A stretch of DNA of 64,000 nt from Pseudomonas arsenicoxydans (GTDB taxonomy: Bacteria; Pseudomonadota; Gammaproteobacteria; Pseudomonadales; Pseudomonadaceae). Positions within the stretch are counted from its first letter, which is position 1. Each line of letters begins with the position of its first letter. The notes beneath the pieces are model-generated. The model worked only from the letters and a program-made list of their open reading frames with translations, did not search any database and was not told the origin of the DNA. Location: NCBI RefSeq assembly GCF_006438915.1, contig NZ_RCZE01000011.1, positions 124,001 to 188,000 of the forward strand, given 5' to 3'. Below are positions 42,982 to 52,999 of this stretch, piece by piece. The position numbers were made by a program, and so were the translations under genes.

Positions 42982-43191
42982 ATGGATCCTGCAGTATTTG
43001 AAGAGTGGATGATGACTGGCCTGGTCAGCATCCTGATCATTTTCATGGGTTTCATCGTCTGGGATCTGGCGAAGAAGTCCAAGGCCGGGCGCTTTGGCTC
43101 GATGATTCTGTTCTTTGTGCTGGGTCTGGGCGTGGCCGCGTTCGTGATCAAAAGCGTGGTGATCGGCCTGATCGAATCCGGCACGTTATAA
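42982..43191 (+). CDS. DUF2788 small membrane protein
   Basis: Protein of 69 residues with two predicted membrane helices ([18 protein letters not shown], about 12-29; [18 protein letters not shown], about 39-56) separated by a short basic loop (AKKSKAGRF). The length and pattern match DUF2788, a family of unknown function found in gammaproteobacteria. Its stop codon overlaps the convergent rluE end by six bases. Confidence 0.85.
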   Translation: MDPAVFEEWMMTGLVSILIIFMGFIVWDLAKKSKAGRFGSMILFFVLGLGVAAFVIKSVVIGLIESGTL

Positions 43192-43827
43192 ACGCGCCGG
43201 TACTTCCTTCCACTGGCCCTGATCGAGCCCTTCGATCGTCCAGTCGCCGATTCTGACCCGCACCAGACGCAATGTCGGCAAGCCGACCGCCGCCGTCATG
43301 CGCCGCACCTGACGGTTTCGCCCCTCGCGAATCACCAACTCCAGCCAACTCGTGGGTACGCTTTTGCGAAAGCGTACCGGCGGATTGCGTGGCCACAGCT
43401 GCGGTTCTTCAAGCTGTCGCGCCTCGGCTGGCAGCGTCATGCCGTCGTTCAGTTCAACGCCATCACGTAACCGCTGCAATTGCTCGGCACTCGGTTCGCC
43501 TTCCACCTGCACCCAATAAGTCTTGGCCAGTTTGTGTTTCGGGTCGGCGATCCGCGCCTGAAGCTGGCCGTCGTTGGTCAACAGCAGCAAGCCTTCGCTG
43601 TCGCGGTCCAGCCGTCCTGCCGGGTAGATTCCGGGAATCTCGATGTAGTCCTTGAGCGTCGCCCGCCCTTCGCCGTCGCTGAACTGGGTCAGGACGTCGA
43701 ACGGTTTATTGAACAGGATCAACTTCGGCTCGGCCGGCGGCGCCTTGGCGACACGGCGCAGGGCTGAGGGGGATGGCGCAGGCTTCGCGCCAGGGCGGCG
43801 AGAAACGGGACGTGGTGGACGAGACAT
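43186..43827 (-). CDS. rluE: 23S rRNA pseudouridine(2457) synthase RluE
   Basis: Modifies U2457 of 23S rRNA; 213 residues. Catalytic motif [20 protein letters not shown] (about 68-87) with the nucleophilic Asp in GRLDRDSEG, and the conserved opening [15 protein letters not shown] typical of RluE, without an S4 domain. The first 30 residues are basic and disordered ([18 protein letters not shown]), as in other RluE proteins, so an internal start is possible. Confidence 0.92.
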   Translation of the reverse strand: MSRPPRPVSRRPGAKPAPSPSALRRVAKAPPAEPKLILFNKPFDVLTQFSDGEGRATLKDYIEIPGIYPAGRLDRDSEGLLLLTNDGQLQARIADPKHKLAKTYWVQVEGEPSAEQLQRLRDGVELNDGMTLPAEARQLEEPQLWPRNPPVRFRKSVPTSWLELVIREGRNRQVRRMTAAVGLPTLRLVRVRIGDWTIEGLDQGQWKEVPARL

Positions 43828-43898
43828 GGGAAAAGGAACATCTAACGGTCAGGGCTGCTAATGCTAGTGCCCTGACCGCCAAATGACCATGACAACCG

Positions 43899-45371
43899 TT
43901 AGCGGAACGGCGGCTCGTCGAAGCTGCGCAGTTTGCGCGAGTGCAGCGAGTTGAGTTCGGTGCGTAACAGATCCACCGCCTCGATACCGATCTTCAAGTG
44001 CTGGCTGACCGCGCGTTCATAGAAGGCGTTGGCCGAGCCCGGCAGCTTGATTTCGCTGTGCAACGGTTTGTCCGAAACACACAGCAACGTGCCGTAAGGC
44101 ACCCGCAAACGATAGCCCTGGGCGGCGATGGTGCCGCTTTCCATGTCCACTGCAACGGCGCGAGACAGGTTGATCAACGGACGCTCCTGCGCCCAGCGTA
44201 GTTCCCAGTTACGGTCGTCATACGTCAGTACCGTACCGGTGCGCAGGCGTTTTTTCAGCTCGTCGCCTTTTTCGCCGGTGATGTTGGCCGCCGCTTGCTG
44301 CAACGCCATCTGCACTTCAGCCAGGGCCGGAATCGGAATGTTCGGCGGCACGACCCGGTCGAGAATCCCGTCGCGGCGCATGTAAGCGTGCGCCAGCACG
44401 TAGTCGCCAATGGTCTGCGACTGACGCAAGCCACCGCAATGGCCGATCATCAGCCAGCAATGCGGACGCAACACCGCCAGGTGGTCGGTGATGTTCTTGG
44501 CGTTGGACGGACCGACGCCGATGTTCACCAGCGTCACGCCGTGGCCATCGCTGGCGATCAGGTGATAGGCCGGCATCTGGTAACGGTGCCAGACCACACC
44601 CGCCGCAATCGCCGAGGCTTCGCCATGGTCCATGCTTTTTTCGATGATGACGTTGCCCGGCAAGACCATGCGCACAAAACGCGGGTCGCTGCGCAATTGC
44701 TCCAAACCATGGACGATGAACTGGTCAACGTAGCGGTGGTAGTTGGTCAGCAGGATCCACGGCTGTACATGACGCCAGTCGCTGCCGGTGTAATGCACCA
44801 GTCGGCGCAGGGAAAAGTCCACCCGCGCGGCGTCGAACAGTGCCAACGGCAGCGGGTCGGTGTTTTCCCAATCGTACAAGCCATCGGCGATGCCATCGGT
44901 GGCGGCCGACAAATCGGTGCTCGGGAACACCCGCGCCAGCACGGCAGCGGTCACGCCGGAGCCGGCCAGTTCATCGCCCTGCTCGACCACGTACGGATAA
45001 GGAATGTTCTGCTGGCTGATGCCGACTTCGACGGTCACGGTGAAGTCGTGCATCAATGGCACGAGTTGTTCCAGCAGGTATTTACGGAAAGCGGCTGGAT
45101 GGGTGACGGTGACGCTGTAGGTCCCCGGCAGCTGAACCTTGGCGTAGGCACGCGTGGTCTGCGGGACTTCGCCCTGGCAGTGATAGGTCAGACGCAGTTC
45201 GGGATATCGAAACATCGCACGCTGCTCGGCGTCCGGCTCGACACGATCCTTGAGGTAACGCTTGAGCGCCTGATTCAGCGCGGTGGTTGCACGATTGTGC
45301 AAGAGCGCAAGCCGGTCCACGGCTTGCTCGGCGGTTTGAACGACAATAAAAGCTTCGGTCACGATCAGCAT
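43899..45371 (-). CDS. amn: AMP nucleosidase
   Basis: Hydrolyses AMP to adenine and ribose 5-phosphate; cytoplasmic; about 490 residues compared with 484 in E. coli. An N-terminal AMN domain (about 5-165) precedes a nucleoside-phosphorylase-like domain, with VTLVNIGVGPSNAKNITDHL, CWLMIGHCGGLR, DYVLAHAYMRRDGI and RAVAVDMESGTIAAQGYRL forming the ribose/phosphate site. The start is uncertain: ATG at 45398, ATG at 45371 (used here) or GTG at 45362, which has the best-spaced AGGA. The choice does not affect the domains. Confidence 0.92.
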   Translation of the reverse strand: MLIVTEAFIVVQTAEQAVDRLALLHNRATTALNQALKRYLKDRVEPDAEQRAMFRYPELRLTYHCQGEVPQTTRAYAKVQLPGTYSVTVTHPAAFRKYLLEQLVPLMHDFTVTVEVGISQQNIPYPYVVEQGDELAGSGVTAAVLARVFPSTDLSAATDGIADGLYDWENTDPLPLALFDAARVDFSLRRLVHYTGSDWRHVQPWILLTNYHRYVDQFIVHGLEQLRSDPRFVRMVLPGNVIIEKSMDHGEASAIAAGVVWHRYQMPAYHLIASDGHGVTLVNIGVGPSNAKNITDHLAVLRPHCWLMIGHCGGLRQSQTIGDYVLAHAYMRRDGILDRVVPPNIPIPALAEVQMALQQAAANITGEKGDELKKRLRTGTVLTYDDRNWELRWAQERPLINLSRAVAVDMESGTIAAQGYRLRVPYGTLLCVSDKPLHSEIKLPGSANAFYERAVSQHLKIGIEAVDLLRTELNSLHSRKLRSFDEPPFR

Positions 45372-45466
45372 CCTGTGTTCTGACTTGCAGACCTTCATCT
45401 TGCCTGCATCGTCGCTTCACGGGAACAGTGGTGGCTACACAAATGCCAAGTCCAGCGCAGATCCAA

Positions 45467-45556
45467 TGTGGGAGCGGGCTTGCTCGCGAAAGCGGAGTGT
45501 CAGCCGACATCCATGCTGAATGTTAAATCGCTTTCGCGAGCAAGCCCGCTCCCACA
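45467..45556. repeat. REPIN 9, TGTGGGAGCGGG family
   Basis: Inverted REP pair with inner AAAGCGG and CGCTTT arms between aidB and amn. Its spacer is similar to that of REPIN 5. Confidence 0.9.
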
Positions 45557-45585
45557 TTGGTTTTGTGGTGTTCATCAAGCTGTGT

Positions 45586-47235
45586 TCAAAAACCTTGCGG
45601 AGTCGACCGGACCACAATCGCCTCTAAATCCAGCCCACGCGGCAACGCGCCATACACCCGCCCCGCCGAGCCGAGGCGACTGGCAATAAACGCATCACTG
45701 ACCGCCGCATTCCCCGCCTCCAGCAACAGCTTGGCCTGAAGCCCCAATGCAATGTCTTCGGTCAATTGCCGCGCGCGGTACTGAATGTCGCCGGTGTCCT
45801 TGAACGCCGCCTGCAACTGGCTGATGTGCGCGGCCAGGCGTTTGTCGCCATGACCATCACCCAGTTCGCTGAACAACACATCCAGCACACCCGGCTCCTT
45901 CGACAAGGCACGCAACACATCCAGGCATTGCACGTTGCCGGAACCCTCCCACGTCGAATTGACCGGCGCCTCTCTATACAGCCGCGGCAGGATGCTTTCT
46001 TCGACATACCCGGCGCCGCCCATGCATTCAGCCGCTTCGTTGATCATCGCGGGTGCGCGCTTGCAGATCCAGTATTTGCCCACCGCTGTCACCAGCCGGG
46101 CGAATTTCGCTTCATGGCTGTCGTCCAGATGATCCAGCGCCTTGCCCATGCGCAGGCTCAACGCGAGGGCGGCTTCGCTTTCCAGCGCCAGATCGGCGAG
46201 CACGTTTTGCATCAACGGTTGTTCGCTAAGCAGCTTGCCGCCAACGCTGCGGTGAGCGCAGTGATGGCTGGCCTGGGTCAGCGCCTGACGCATCAGCGCG
46301 CTGGAGCCGACCATGCAATCGAAGCGGGTCATGGCGACCATTTCGATGATGGTCGGCACGCCCCGCCCTTCTTCGCCGATCATCCACGCCAGCGCCCCAC
46401 GAAATTCCACTTCGCTGGAAGCGTTGGAGCAATTGCCCAGTTTGTTTTTCAGGCGCTGGATGTAGAACTGATTACGCGTGTCGTCCGGGCGATGGCGCGG
46501 CAGCAAAAAACAGGTCAGGCCCTTGTCGGTCTGTGCCAGGGTCAGGAAGGCATCGCACATCGGCGCCGAGCAGAACCACTTGTGCCCCACCAATTCGTAA
46601 GCCTGGCCCGGGCCGCTGGCGCCGACCGGATAAGCCTTGGTGGTGTTGGCGCGCACATCGGTGCCGCCCTGCTTCTCGGTCATGGCCATGCCGATGGTCA
46701 CACCGGACTTGTGGGCCATGCCGACGTTGCGCGGGTCGTATTCGGTAGAGAGGATTTTCGGCAGCCACTGCTCGGCCAGATCCGGCTGCAGGCGCATCGC
46801 CGGGACGCTGGCGAAGGTCATGGTCAACGGGCAACCGCTGCCGGCCTCGGCCTGGCTGTGCAGATAGCTCATGGACGCGCGGGCCACATGCGCACCGGAT
46901 TGCGGATGCGCCCAAGGCAACGAAGTCAGCCCGTGTTCGACCGCGGTGCGCATCAATTGATGATAGGCCGGGTGGAATTCCACCAGATCGATGCGATGGC
47001 CATAACGGTCATGACTGACGAACACCGGTTTGTTCTGATTGGCGAGGAACCCGGCTTCCATCAGCGGTCCGCCGGCCAGTGCGCCATACGCATCGATCCG
47101 CGACTCGGCCCAACCAGCCCCGAACCGCCGCGACCATTCTTGCAGCGGCAGGTCGATGCGGTAGAGGTTGGTGCCGTCCAGCGACGGTGGCTGGTTGGTG
47201 ACTTCGTGGGTTTCGGCGAACTGATGCAGGTTCAT
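45586..47235 (-). CDS. aidB: AidB-like acyl-CoA dehydrogenase
   Basis: Flavoprotein of 549 residues of the acyl-CoA dehydrogenase fold. Features of the AidB branch are the length of about 540, the N-terminal extension (THEVTNQPPSLDGTNLYRID), GMAMTEKQGGTDVRANTTKA in the flavin site and the C-terminal ECMGGAGYVEESILPRLYRE with the NSTWEGSGNVQCLDVLRAL region that binds DNA in E. coli AidB. AidB belongs to the adaptive response to alkylation and may detoxify alkylating agents. No ada gene is adjacent here. The assignment to the branch is firm; the role is inferred. Confidence 0.87.
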   Translation of the reverse strand: MNLHQFAETHEVTNQPPSLDGTNLYRIDLPLQEWSRRFGAGWAESRIDAYGALAGGPLMEAGFLANQNKPVFVSHDRYGHRIDLVEFHPAYHQLMRTAVEHGLTSLPWAHPQSGAHVARASMSYLHSQAEAGSGCPLTMTFASVPAMRLQPDLAEQWLPKILSTEYDPRNVGMAHKSGVTIGMAMTEKQGGTDVRANTTKAYPVGASGPGQAYELVGHKWFCSAPMCDAFLTLAQTDKGLTCFLLPRHRPDDTRNQFYIQRLKNKLGNCSNASSEVEFRGALAWMIGEEGRGVPTIIEMVAMTRFDCMVGSSALMRQALTQASHHCAHRSVGGKLLSEQPLMQNVLADLALESEAALALSLRMGKALDHLDDSHEAKFARLVTAVGKYWICKRAPAMINEAAECMGGAGYVEESILPRLYREAPVNSTWEGSGNVQCLDVLRALSKEPGVLDVLFSELGDGHGDKRLAAHISQLQAAFKDTGDIQYRARQLTEDIALGLQAKLLLEAGNAAVSDAFIASRLGSAGRVYGALPRGLDLEAIVVRSTPQGF

Positions 47236-47309
47236 GACGGGGCTCCTTTAGGTCAGCCAAGGGATTCAGTTAAGCACTGCCCCGAGGCTGAAAAAAGTGG
47301 CATAACCGC

Positions 47310-49694
47310 CTAACTGTCGGCGCTTTCGCCATGCCTTGGGCACAATACGCGACGATAGAGCGCTGCCTGCAAATCTTCAAATTTCACCGGTTTGTTCAGG
47401 TAATCGATCATGTCACCGGTCGGGCAGCGTTCACGATCAATGCTGAGGGCGACCACGAACACCGGTAACTCGGCGCAACCTGGCAAGTCGCGGATCCGGC
47501 AGCACAAAGAGAGGCCGTCCTGGGGTGGCAACTGGCAGTCGAGCAATACCGCGTCAAAGGTTTCACGCTGCAACTGATCGAGCGCGGCCAGGCCATTCTC
47601 CGCGGAGCGCACCCGAAACCCGAGCTTGAGCAACATGCCGCGCATCACCAACTGGTTGACGCTGTTATCGTCGACCAGCAACACGCTGCAATCCTGAGGC
47701 AGGCGCAAACGCGCAGGATCGCCACTCATCAACGGCACGGGCGAGCGTTCTACCACGGGCACTTCAAAGTCGACATCCAGCTGGAAGCGACTGCCACTGC
47801 CCGGCTCCGACCGGTGCGTCAGGCGCCCACCGAGCAATTCGACCAGTTGCCGACAAATCGCCAGGCCCACACCCAAACCGCCGTATTCGCGAGTCATCGA
47901 ACCGTCGAGCTGGAAGAAACGCTGATACATCGTCGCCTCCCCCAAATCGGTAAAGCCGATGCCGGTGTCGATTACCGCAAACGACAACGACAGTCGCCCG
48001 TTTTCCACCGGTTTACCCGTCACCCGCAGCGCGATCCCACCGACCCGGGTGAATTTGATCGCGTTGTCCAGCAGGCATTCCAGGCACTGCGCCAGTTTGA
48101 CGCTGTCGCCGTGCAAGCGGTCCGGCAGCCCCGACGTGACGTCGACTTTGAAGTCCAGCGACTTGCTCGAGGCATTACCCTCGAACTGCGCCCGCAAGGC
48201 ATCGACCACACCGCGCAAGCTGAACGTTGCCGGGGTGGCCTTGAGCTTGCCGGCCTGCAATTCGGTCAGGGTCAGGATGCCGTTGACCATGCGCATCATG
48301 TCCCGCGCGGAACCCGCGGCGGTTTGCTGATATTGCTCAAGTTCGGGGTCCATCTCGACGGTCTGCATCAATTCCAGCGAACCGATCACACCGTTCATGG
48401 GGGTGCGCAATTCGTGGGTCAGTGTCGCGAGGAACTCGTCCTTGAGCTTGTTACTGTGGGCCAGTTGCTGGTTGAGCACTTCCAGCTTTTGACCGGCATC
48501 AAACAGCGTTTGCGCTTGCTGCTCGCGCATGGCGTTGATGCGATCGGCCAGGGCCAGCGACAGCAAGGCGACTTCGATCGCCGAGCCGATCTGGCTCGAA
48601 TACATGGTCAGGAACACGTTGGGCAGGTATCCCAGCACCATCAAGGTATTGACGATGCCACCGAGCAAAAACGCCGACCAGGCAATGATGAAGTAGCGCG
48701 CCACCCGCAGGCCCCGAAGCCAGGCGCACAACCCGGCGGCGAAAATCACCACGGTGAAGGTCAAGGCCAACGCGGTGGCCAGGCGCAAGGCCAGGGCGTA
48801 ACTGGCCATCAGTGACAGCCCGATCACCACCGCGCTGAATGCAATCAACGCCAGCAGCAAGCGATCGAGCCAGCGTCCGTAAGACCCTGTCTGCAAGAAG
48901 CTACGGGCGAACTGGCTGCCGAACAGTCCTGCGCAACCGATGAAGAACGGTGTAGCGGCGTTGGCCCACCACGGGTTGTCCGGCCAGAAATATTCCACAG
49001 CCGCACCGTTGACCGACAACTGGTACAACCCGAACGAGGCGATATAGAAAATGTAATAGAGGTAGCTGGTGTCGCGAACGCTGAGGTAGATGAACAGGTT
49101 GTACACCAGCATTCCCAGCAACACACCGTAGATCAGCCCCAACACATAGAGGCGCACCGGCTGTTCTTCGAGGAACGCGGTGCTCGACCACAAGGTGACC
49201 GGCGCCTGGATCGAGCCTTCACTTTGCAGGCGCAAGTAGACGGTTTGGGCCTGGTCAGGGGTGAAGTTCAAATCAAACAGGTAGTTGTTCTGGCGGATTT
49301 CGCGAGTGGCAAACGGCAAGGCATCGCCGGTCTGCCGCACCAATTGATAGCTGCCGGTTGCATCGGGCAAATACAGATCAAGATGATCGAGGGGCGGATA
49401 GGCCAGTTCGAGCAACCAGGTGCGTTGCGCAGCAGGGTTGGTCGGGCGGTAATGCAGCTCGATTTTCAGCCAGAACACCGAACGCGAGTACCCGGCGTTG
49501 AGCGTGGCTTTGTCGTGGGGTTTGAAGTTTCCGGCCGCGGCTTGGGCACGAACATCGGCGATGGTCGCCTGACCACCCGCGTCTTCGTACACTTGCATGA
49601 CTCGGCCCAGGGGAAGGCTCTGGGTGAATTCGTCGAACTCGACGGCGCTCGCCATGAGGGGCAAGCAAAGCAGCAACATCAGCAAATAGCGCAT
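47310..49694 (-). CDS. Hybrid sensor histidine kinase with 7TMR-DISM input domains
   Basis: Membrane sensor of 794 residues. A signal-peptide-like start is followed by a periplasmic 7TMR-DISM extracellular domain (about 25-160), seven membrane helices (about 175-390), a HisKA dimerisation domain with THELRTPMNG (phosphorylated His near 426), an HATPase domain (about 520-640, GLGVGLAICRQLVELLGG) and a C-terminal receiver domain (about 668-787, VLLVDDNSVNQ; phospho-acceptor Asp near 720 in LLDCQLPPQDG). The 7TMR-DISM group includes RetS- and LadS-like kinases of pseudomonads, but RetS/LadS identity is not supported. No partner regulator is adjacent. Confidence 0.92.
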   Translation of the reverse strand: MRYLLMLLLCLPLMASAVEFDEFTQSLPLGRVMQVYEDAGGQATIADVRAQAAAGNFKPHDKATLNAGYSRSVFWLKIELHYRPTNPAAQRTWLLELAYPPLDHLDLYLPDATGSYQLVRQTGDALPFATREIRQNNYLFDLNFTPDQAQTVYLRLQSEGSIQAPVTLWSSTAFLEEQPVRLYVLGLIYGVLLGMLVYNLFIYLSVRDTSYLYYIFYIASFGLYQLSVNGAAVEYFWPDNPWWANAATPFFIGCAGLFGSQFARSFLQTGSYGRWLDRLLLALIAFSAVVIGLSLMASYALALRLATALALTFTVVIFAAGLCAWLRGLRVARYFIIAWSAFLLGGIVNTLMVLGYLPNVFLTMYSSQIGSAIEVALLSLALADRINAMREQQAQTLFDAGQKLEVLNQQLAHSNKLKDEFLATLTHELRTPMNGVIGSLELMQTVEMDPELEQYQQTAAGSARDMMRMVNGILTLTELQAGKLKATPATFSLRGVVDALRAQFEGNASSKSLDFKVDVTSGLPDRLHGDSVKLAQCLECLLDNAIKFTRVGGIALRVTGKPVENGRLSLSFAVIDTGIGFTDLGEATMYQRFFQLDGSMTREYGGLGVGLAICRQLVELLGGRLTHRSEPGSGSRFQLDVDFEVPVVERSPVPLMSGDPARLRLPQDCSVLLVDDNSVNQLVMRGMLLKLGFRVRSAENGLAALDQLQRETFDAVLLDCQLPPQDGLSLCCRIRDLPGCAELPVFVVALSIDRERCPTGDMIDYLNKPVKFEDLQAALYRRVLCPRHGESADS

Positions 49695-50020
49695 TTAAGC
49701 CCCAGCGTGGCCTGTCCGGTTATCTCAGGAAGCCCCTCATTCCCTTTGAGTAGACGTAAAACCGGTATTACCTGTTATTGGTTTGGATCCACTCTAGCAT
49801 AGCCGTTGATGGCCATTGAACACCATTGAAAAATTTACTGTGGAGGCTCTAGTACGGGCGTTCCAGCGACAAATTTCACGTAAAAACAACTTGATTGGTC
49901 AGGTTGTATCAATGCATCGGCCGTTTTGCACATTCCTGTAGCAACCGGACGCAAGCTTCGCCAGCGGCTACAGGGTCCGTCTCATGACTCGCTGGTCGAC
50001 TGGTGGTAAGCTCGCGCACC
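49695..50020. other. Intergenic region before thiD with a solitary palindrome
   Basis: 326 bases without a gene. It contains CCTGTAGC...GCTACAGG (49935-49974), an 8-bp stem with a large imperfect loop, resembling a solitary REP of another family. I looked for a thiamine pyrophosphate riboswitch here and found none of its conserved elements. Confidence 0.5.
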
Positions 50021-50818
50021 ATGAATATCTACAGCTCTCGCCCCGTTGTCCTCTGTCTCTCCGGCCACGACCCAAGTGGTGGCGCCGGCTTGCAGGCAGA
50101 TATCGAAGCCCTGCTCGCTCAGGGTTGTCATGCGGCCCCGGCCGTCACCGCCCTGACCGTGCAAGACACGGTCAACGTCACTGACTTTCGCGTCCTCGAC
50201 CGTGAGTGGGTGTTGGCCCAGGCCAATGCCGTGCTCAACGATTCCGAAGTCGCCGCGGTCAAACTGGGCATGCTCGGTTCCCTGGAAATGGTCGACACCG
50301 TTGTCGAACTGCTCTCGGCGCACCCGCATTTGCCCGTGGTCTGCGACCCGGTGCTGCGCGCCGGCGGCGGCGGACGACTGGGCAAGGACGAAGTCGGCTA
50401 CGCCATGCGCGAACGCTTGCTGCCCCTGTCCATCATCGCGACCCCTAACCTTCCCGAAGCGCGCATCCTCGCCGAACTGCCAGAAGGCACGGCCGACGAA
50501 TGCGCCGAAAAACTGCTGCCGTTCGTCAAACACCTGCTGATCACCGGCGGCCATGGCGACGAACACGAAATCCACAACCGCCTCTATAGCCGCGACGGTC
50601 GCCGCGAAACCTTCACCTGCCAGCGCTTGCCCGGCAGCTATCACGGTTCCGGTTGTACGCTGGCCAGCGCCCTGGCCGGTCGTCTGGCCCAGGGTGAAAA
50701 CCTCGCCAGCGCCGTACAGACCGCGCTTAACTACACATGGCGCACCCTGCGTGATGCGGAGCAACTGGGCAAAGGCCAGTTTGTGCCGCGCCGCCTGCCG
50801 CTGGATTTCTGTTCGTAA
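50021..50818 (+). CDS. thiD: Hydroxymethylpyrimidine/phosphomethylpyrimidine kinase
   Basis: Phosphorylates hydroxymethylpyrimidine and its phosphate for thiamine synthesis; cytoplasmic; 265 residues. Ribokinase-like fold with LSGHDPSGGAGLQADI (about 14-29), the VCDPVLRAGGGG strand (about 107-118), the TPNLPEARIL segment and the anion-hole motif PGSYHGSGCTLASAL (about 206-220, catalytic Cys in SGC). The ATG at 50021 opens the conserved NIYSSRPVVLCLSG. First gene of a probable thiD-thiE-hemL transcript. Confidence 0.93.
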   Translation: MNIYSSRPVVLCLSGHDPSGGAGLQADIEALLAQGCHAAPAVTALTVQDTVNVTDFRVLDREWVLAQANAVLNDSEVAAVKLGMLGSLEMVDTVVELLSAHPHLPVVCDPVLRAGGGGRLGKDEVGYAMRERLLPLSIIATPNLPEARILAELPEGTADECAEKLLPFVKHLLITGGHGDEHEIHNRLYSRDGRRETFTCQRLPGSYHGSGCTLASALAGRLAQGENLASAVQTALNYTWRTLRDAEQLGKGQFVPRRLPLDFCS

Positions 50819-50850
50819 CTTTTGATGCGTAAAGCGCCGAGGCTTGTCCG

Positions 50851-51474
50851 ATGAAACTACGTGGCCTGTACGCCATTACCGATAGCCAGTTGCTGGCCGG
50901 TAAATTTCTTTCGTACGTGGAGGCGGCGCTGGAAGGCGGCGTCACCCTGCTGCAATACCGCGACAAGAGCAGCGACGAGGCCCGGCGCCTGCGTGAGGCC
51001 GAAGCCTTGCGCGATCTGTGCGACCGCTATAAAACCCAACTGATCATCAATGACGATGCCGAATTGGCCGCACGCCTGAACGTCGGCGTGCACCTGGGCC
51101 AGACCGATGGTCCGTTGTCGCCGACCCGCGCTCTGCTCGGTTCCAAAGCCATTATCGGTTCGACCTGCCACGCGCAACTCGAACTCGCCGAACAAGCGGC
51201 CAAGGAAGGCGCCAGTTATGTCGCGTTTGGTCGTTTCTTCAATTCCAACACCAAACCCGGCGCCCCGACGTGCAGCCTCGAACTGCTCGAGCAGGCCCGC
51301 AGCAAATTGCACCTGCCGATCTGTGCGATTGGTGGCATCACCCTGGAGAACGCTGCGCCGCTGGTGGCCCATGGGGTCGATCTGCTGGCCGTGGTGCATG
51401 GCCTGTTCGGCGCCGACAGCGCGGTTGAAGTGACCCGCCGCGCGCGCGCCTTTAACGAGTTGTTCAAATCCTGA
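50851..51474 (+). CDS. thiE: Thiamine-phosphate synthase
   Basis: Joins hydroxymethylpyrimidine diphosphate and thiazole phosphate to thiamine phosphate; 207-residue TIM barrel. Conserved signatures are LLQYRDKSS (about 30-38), [12 protein letters not shown] (about 64-75), GVHLGQTDG (about 79-87), [17 protein letters not shown] (about 126-142), CAIGGIT near 156 and VVHGLFGA near the end. It lies 32 bases after thiD and 17 bases before hemL. Confidence 0.95.
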   Translation: MKLRGLYAITDSQLLAGKFLSYVEAALEGGVTLLQYRDKSSDEARRLREAEALRDLCDRYKTQLIINDDAELAARLNVGVHLGQTDGPLSPTRALLGSKAIIGSTCHAQLELAEQAAKEGASYVAFGRFFNSNTKPGAPTCSLELLEQARSKLHLPICAIGGITLENAAPLVAHGVDLLAVVHGLFGADSAVEVTRRARAFNELFKS

Positions 51475-51491
51475 TTTTTGAGAGCCCGATC

Positions 51492-52775
51492 ATGTCTCGT
51501 TCTGAAACCCTGTTTGCCAATGCCCAGAAACATATTCCCGGTGGCGTGAACTCGCCTGTGCGCGCGTTCAAAAGCGTCGGCGGCACCCCACTGTTTTTCA
51601 AACACGCTGAAGGCGCCTACGTCACCGACGAAGACGACAAGCGGTATGTGGATTACGTCGGTTCCTGGGGCCCGATGATCCTCGGCCACAGCCATCCGGA
51701 CGTGTTGGACGCGGTGCGTAAACAGCTGGAACACGGTTTGTCCTACGGCGCCCCGACCGCGATGGAAACCGAGATGGCGGACCTGGTCTGCTCGATCGTG
51801 CCGTCGATGGAAATGGTGCGCATGGTCAGCTCCGGTACCGAAGCGACCATGAGCGCGATCCGTCTGGCCCGTGGCTTCACTGGTCGCGACAACATCATCA
51901 AGTTCGAAGGCTGCTACCACGGTCACTCCGACAGCCTGCTGGTCAAGGCCGGCTCCGGCGCATTGACCCAAGGCGTACCGAGCTCGGCCGGCGTTCCGGC
52001 GGACTTCGCCAAACACACCCTGACCCTGCCGTTCAACGACATCGACGCGGTGGAAACCATGCTCGCCGAAGTCGGTCAGGACGTGGCGTGCATCATCGTC
52101 GAGCCAGTGGCCGGCAACATGAACTGCGTACCGCCGGCCCCCGGTTTCCTCGAAGGCCTGCGGACCCTGTGCGACAAGCACGGTGTGGTGCTGATTTTCG
52201 ACGAAGTGATGACCGGTTTCCGCGTCGCCCTCGGCGGTGCACAAGCGCACTTCGGCGTGAAGCCGGACCTGAGCACCTTTGGCAAGATCATCGGCGGCGG
52301 TATGCCGGTCGGCTGCTTCGGCGGCAAACGCGAAATCATGTCGCACATCGCGCCACTGGGCCCGGTGTACCAGGCGGGTACATTGTCGGGTAACCCGTTG
52401 GCCATGGCTGCCGGCCTGACCACCCTGCGCCTGATCAGCCGTCCAGGCTTCCATGCCGAGCTGAGCGACTACACCAGCCGACTGCTCGACGGCCTGCAAC
52501 AACGCGCCGATGCGGCAGGCATTCCGTTCGTGACCACGCAGGCGGGCGGCATGTTTGGCCTGTACTTCAGTGGCGCCGACGACATCGTGACCTTCGATGA
52601 CGTAATGGCCAGCGACGCAGCCTTGTTCGGCCGCTTCTTCCACTTGATGCTCGAAGGCGGCGTGTACCTGGCGCCGAGCGCATTCGAAGCCGGCTTCACC
52701 TCGATCGCTCACGGCGAAGCCGAGTTGAAACTGACGCTGGATGCCGCCGAACGCGCATTCGCAGCATTGAAATAA
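51492..52775 (+). CDS. hemL: Glutamate-1-semialdehyde 2,1-aminomutase
   Basis: Makes 5-aminolevulinate from glutamate-1-semialdehyde for tetrapyrrole synthesis; PLP enzyme of 427 residues, the standard length. [11 protein letters not shown] opening, [16 protein letters not shown] (about 115-130), FDEVMTGFR (Asp binding the PLP ring, about 237-245) and [12 protein letters not shown] with the PLP lysine (about 265). Third gene of the thiD-thiE-hemL cluster, an arrangement common in pseudomonads. A perfect terminator hairpin follows at 52785. Confidence 0.96.
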   Translation: MSRSETLFANAQKHIPGGVNSPVRAFKSVGGTPLFFKHAEGAYVTDEDDKRYVDYVGSWGPMILGHSHPDVLDAVRKQLEHGLSYGAPTAMETEMADLVCSIVPSMEMVRMVSSGTEATMSAIRLARGFTGRDNIIKFEGCYHGHSDSLLVKAGSGALTQGVPSSAGVPADFAKHTLTLPFNDIDAVETMLAEVGQDVACIIVEPVAGNMNCVPPAPGFLEGLRTLCDKHGVVLIFDEVMTGFRVALGGAQAHFGVKPDLSTFGKIIGGGMPVGCFGGKREIMSHIAPLGPVYQAGTLSGNPLAMAAGLTTLRLISRPGFHAELSDYTSRLLDGLQQRADAAGIPFVTTQAGGMFGLYFSGADDIVTFDDVMASDAALFGRFFHLMLEGGVYLAPSAFEAGFTSIAHGEAELKLTLDAAERAFAALK

Positions 52776-52784
52776 CGCAGTGCC

Positions 52785-52816
52785 GCTGACGTTGGCGACT
52801 GCCAGCGTCAGCTTTT
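52785..52816 (+). terminator. Rho-independent terminator after hemL
   Basis: Stem GCTGACG/CGTCAGC extended by TGGC/GCCA around a short loop, followed by TTTT, ten bases after the hemL stop codon. Confidence 0.85.
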
Positions 52817-52911
52817 ACCTACATACACATCGTTATTCCTACGCTTCTGCCAATAATCTCCCGCAAATCGGGCGATATATTCCCCGCGCAGCAGAAAAAC
52901 GAGTAAAGACT

Positions 52912-52941
52912 TTGTAAGGTTGGCCCTGCTTATTTCATAAT
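52912..52941 (+). promoter_or_regulatory. Candidate sigma-70 promoter of the Sel1-repeat gene
   Basis: TTGTAA and CATAAT, 18 bases apart, ending 58 bases before the ATG at 53000. This is the only good promoter in the 224-base gap. Confidence 0.45.
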
Positions 52942-52999
52942 GCGCGCTTATTGGATCCCTCGATGGGTCCGCGCGCCCTTCAGAGGTAAGTCGATTCTC

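Noticed and set aside
49695-50020. Thiamine pyrophosphate riboswitch before thiD
   Set aside because: The conserved CUGAGA element and its partner segments are absent. In pseudomonads the riboswitch is usually at thiC.
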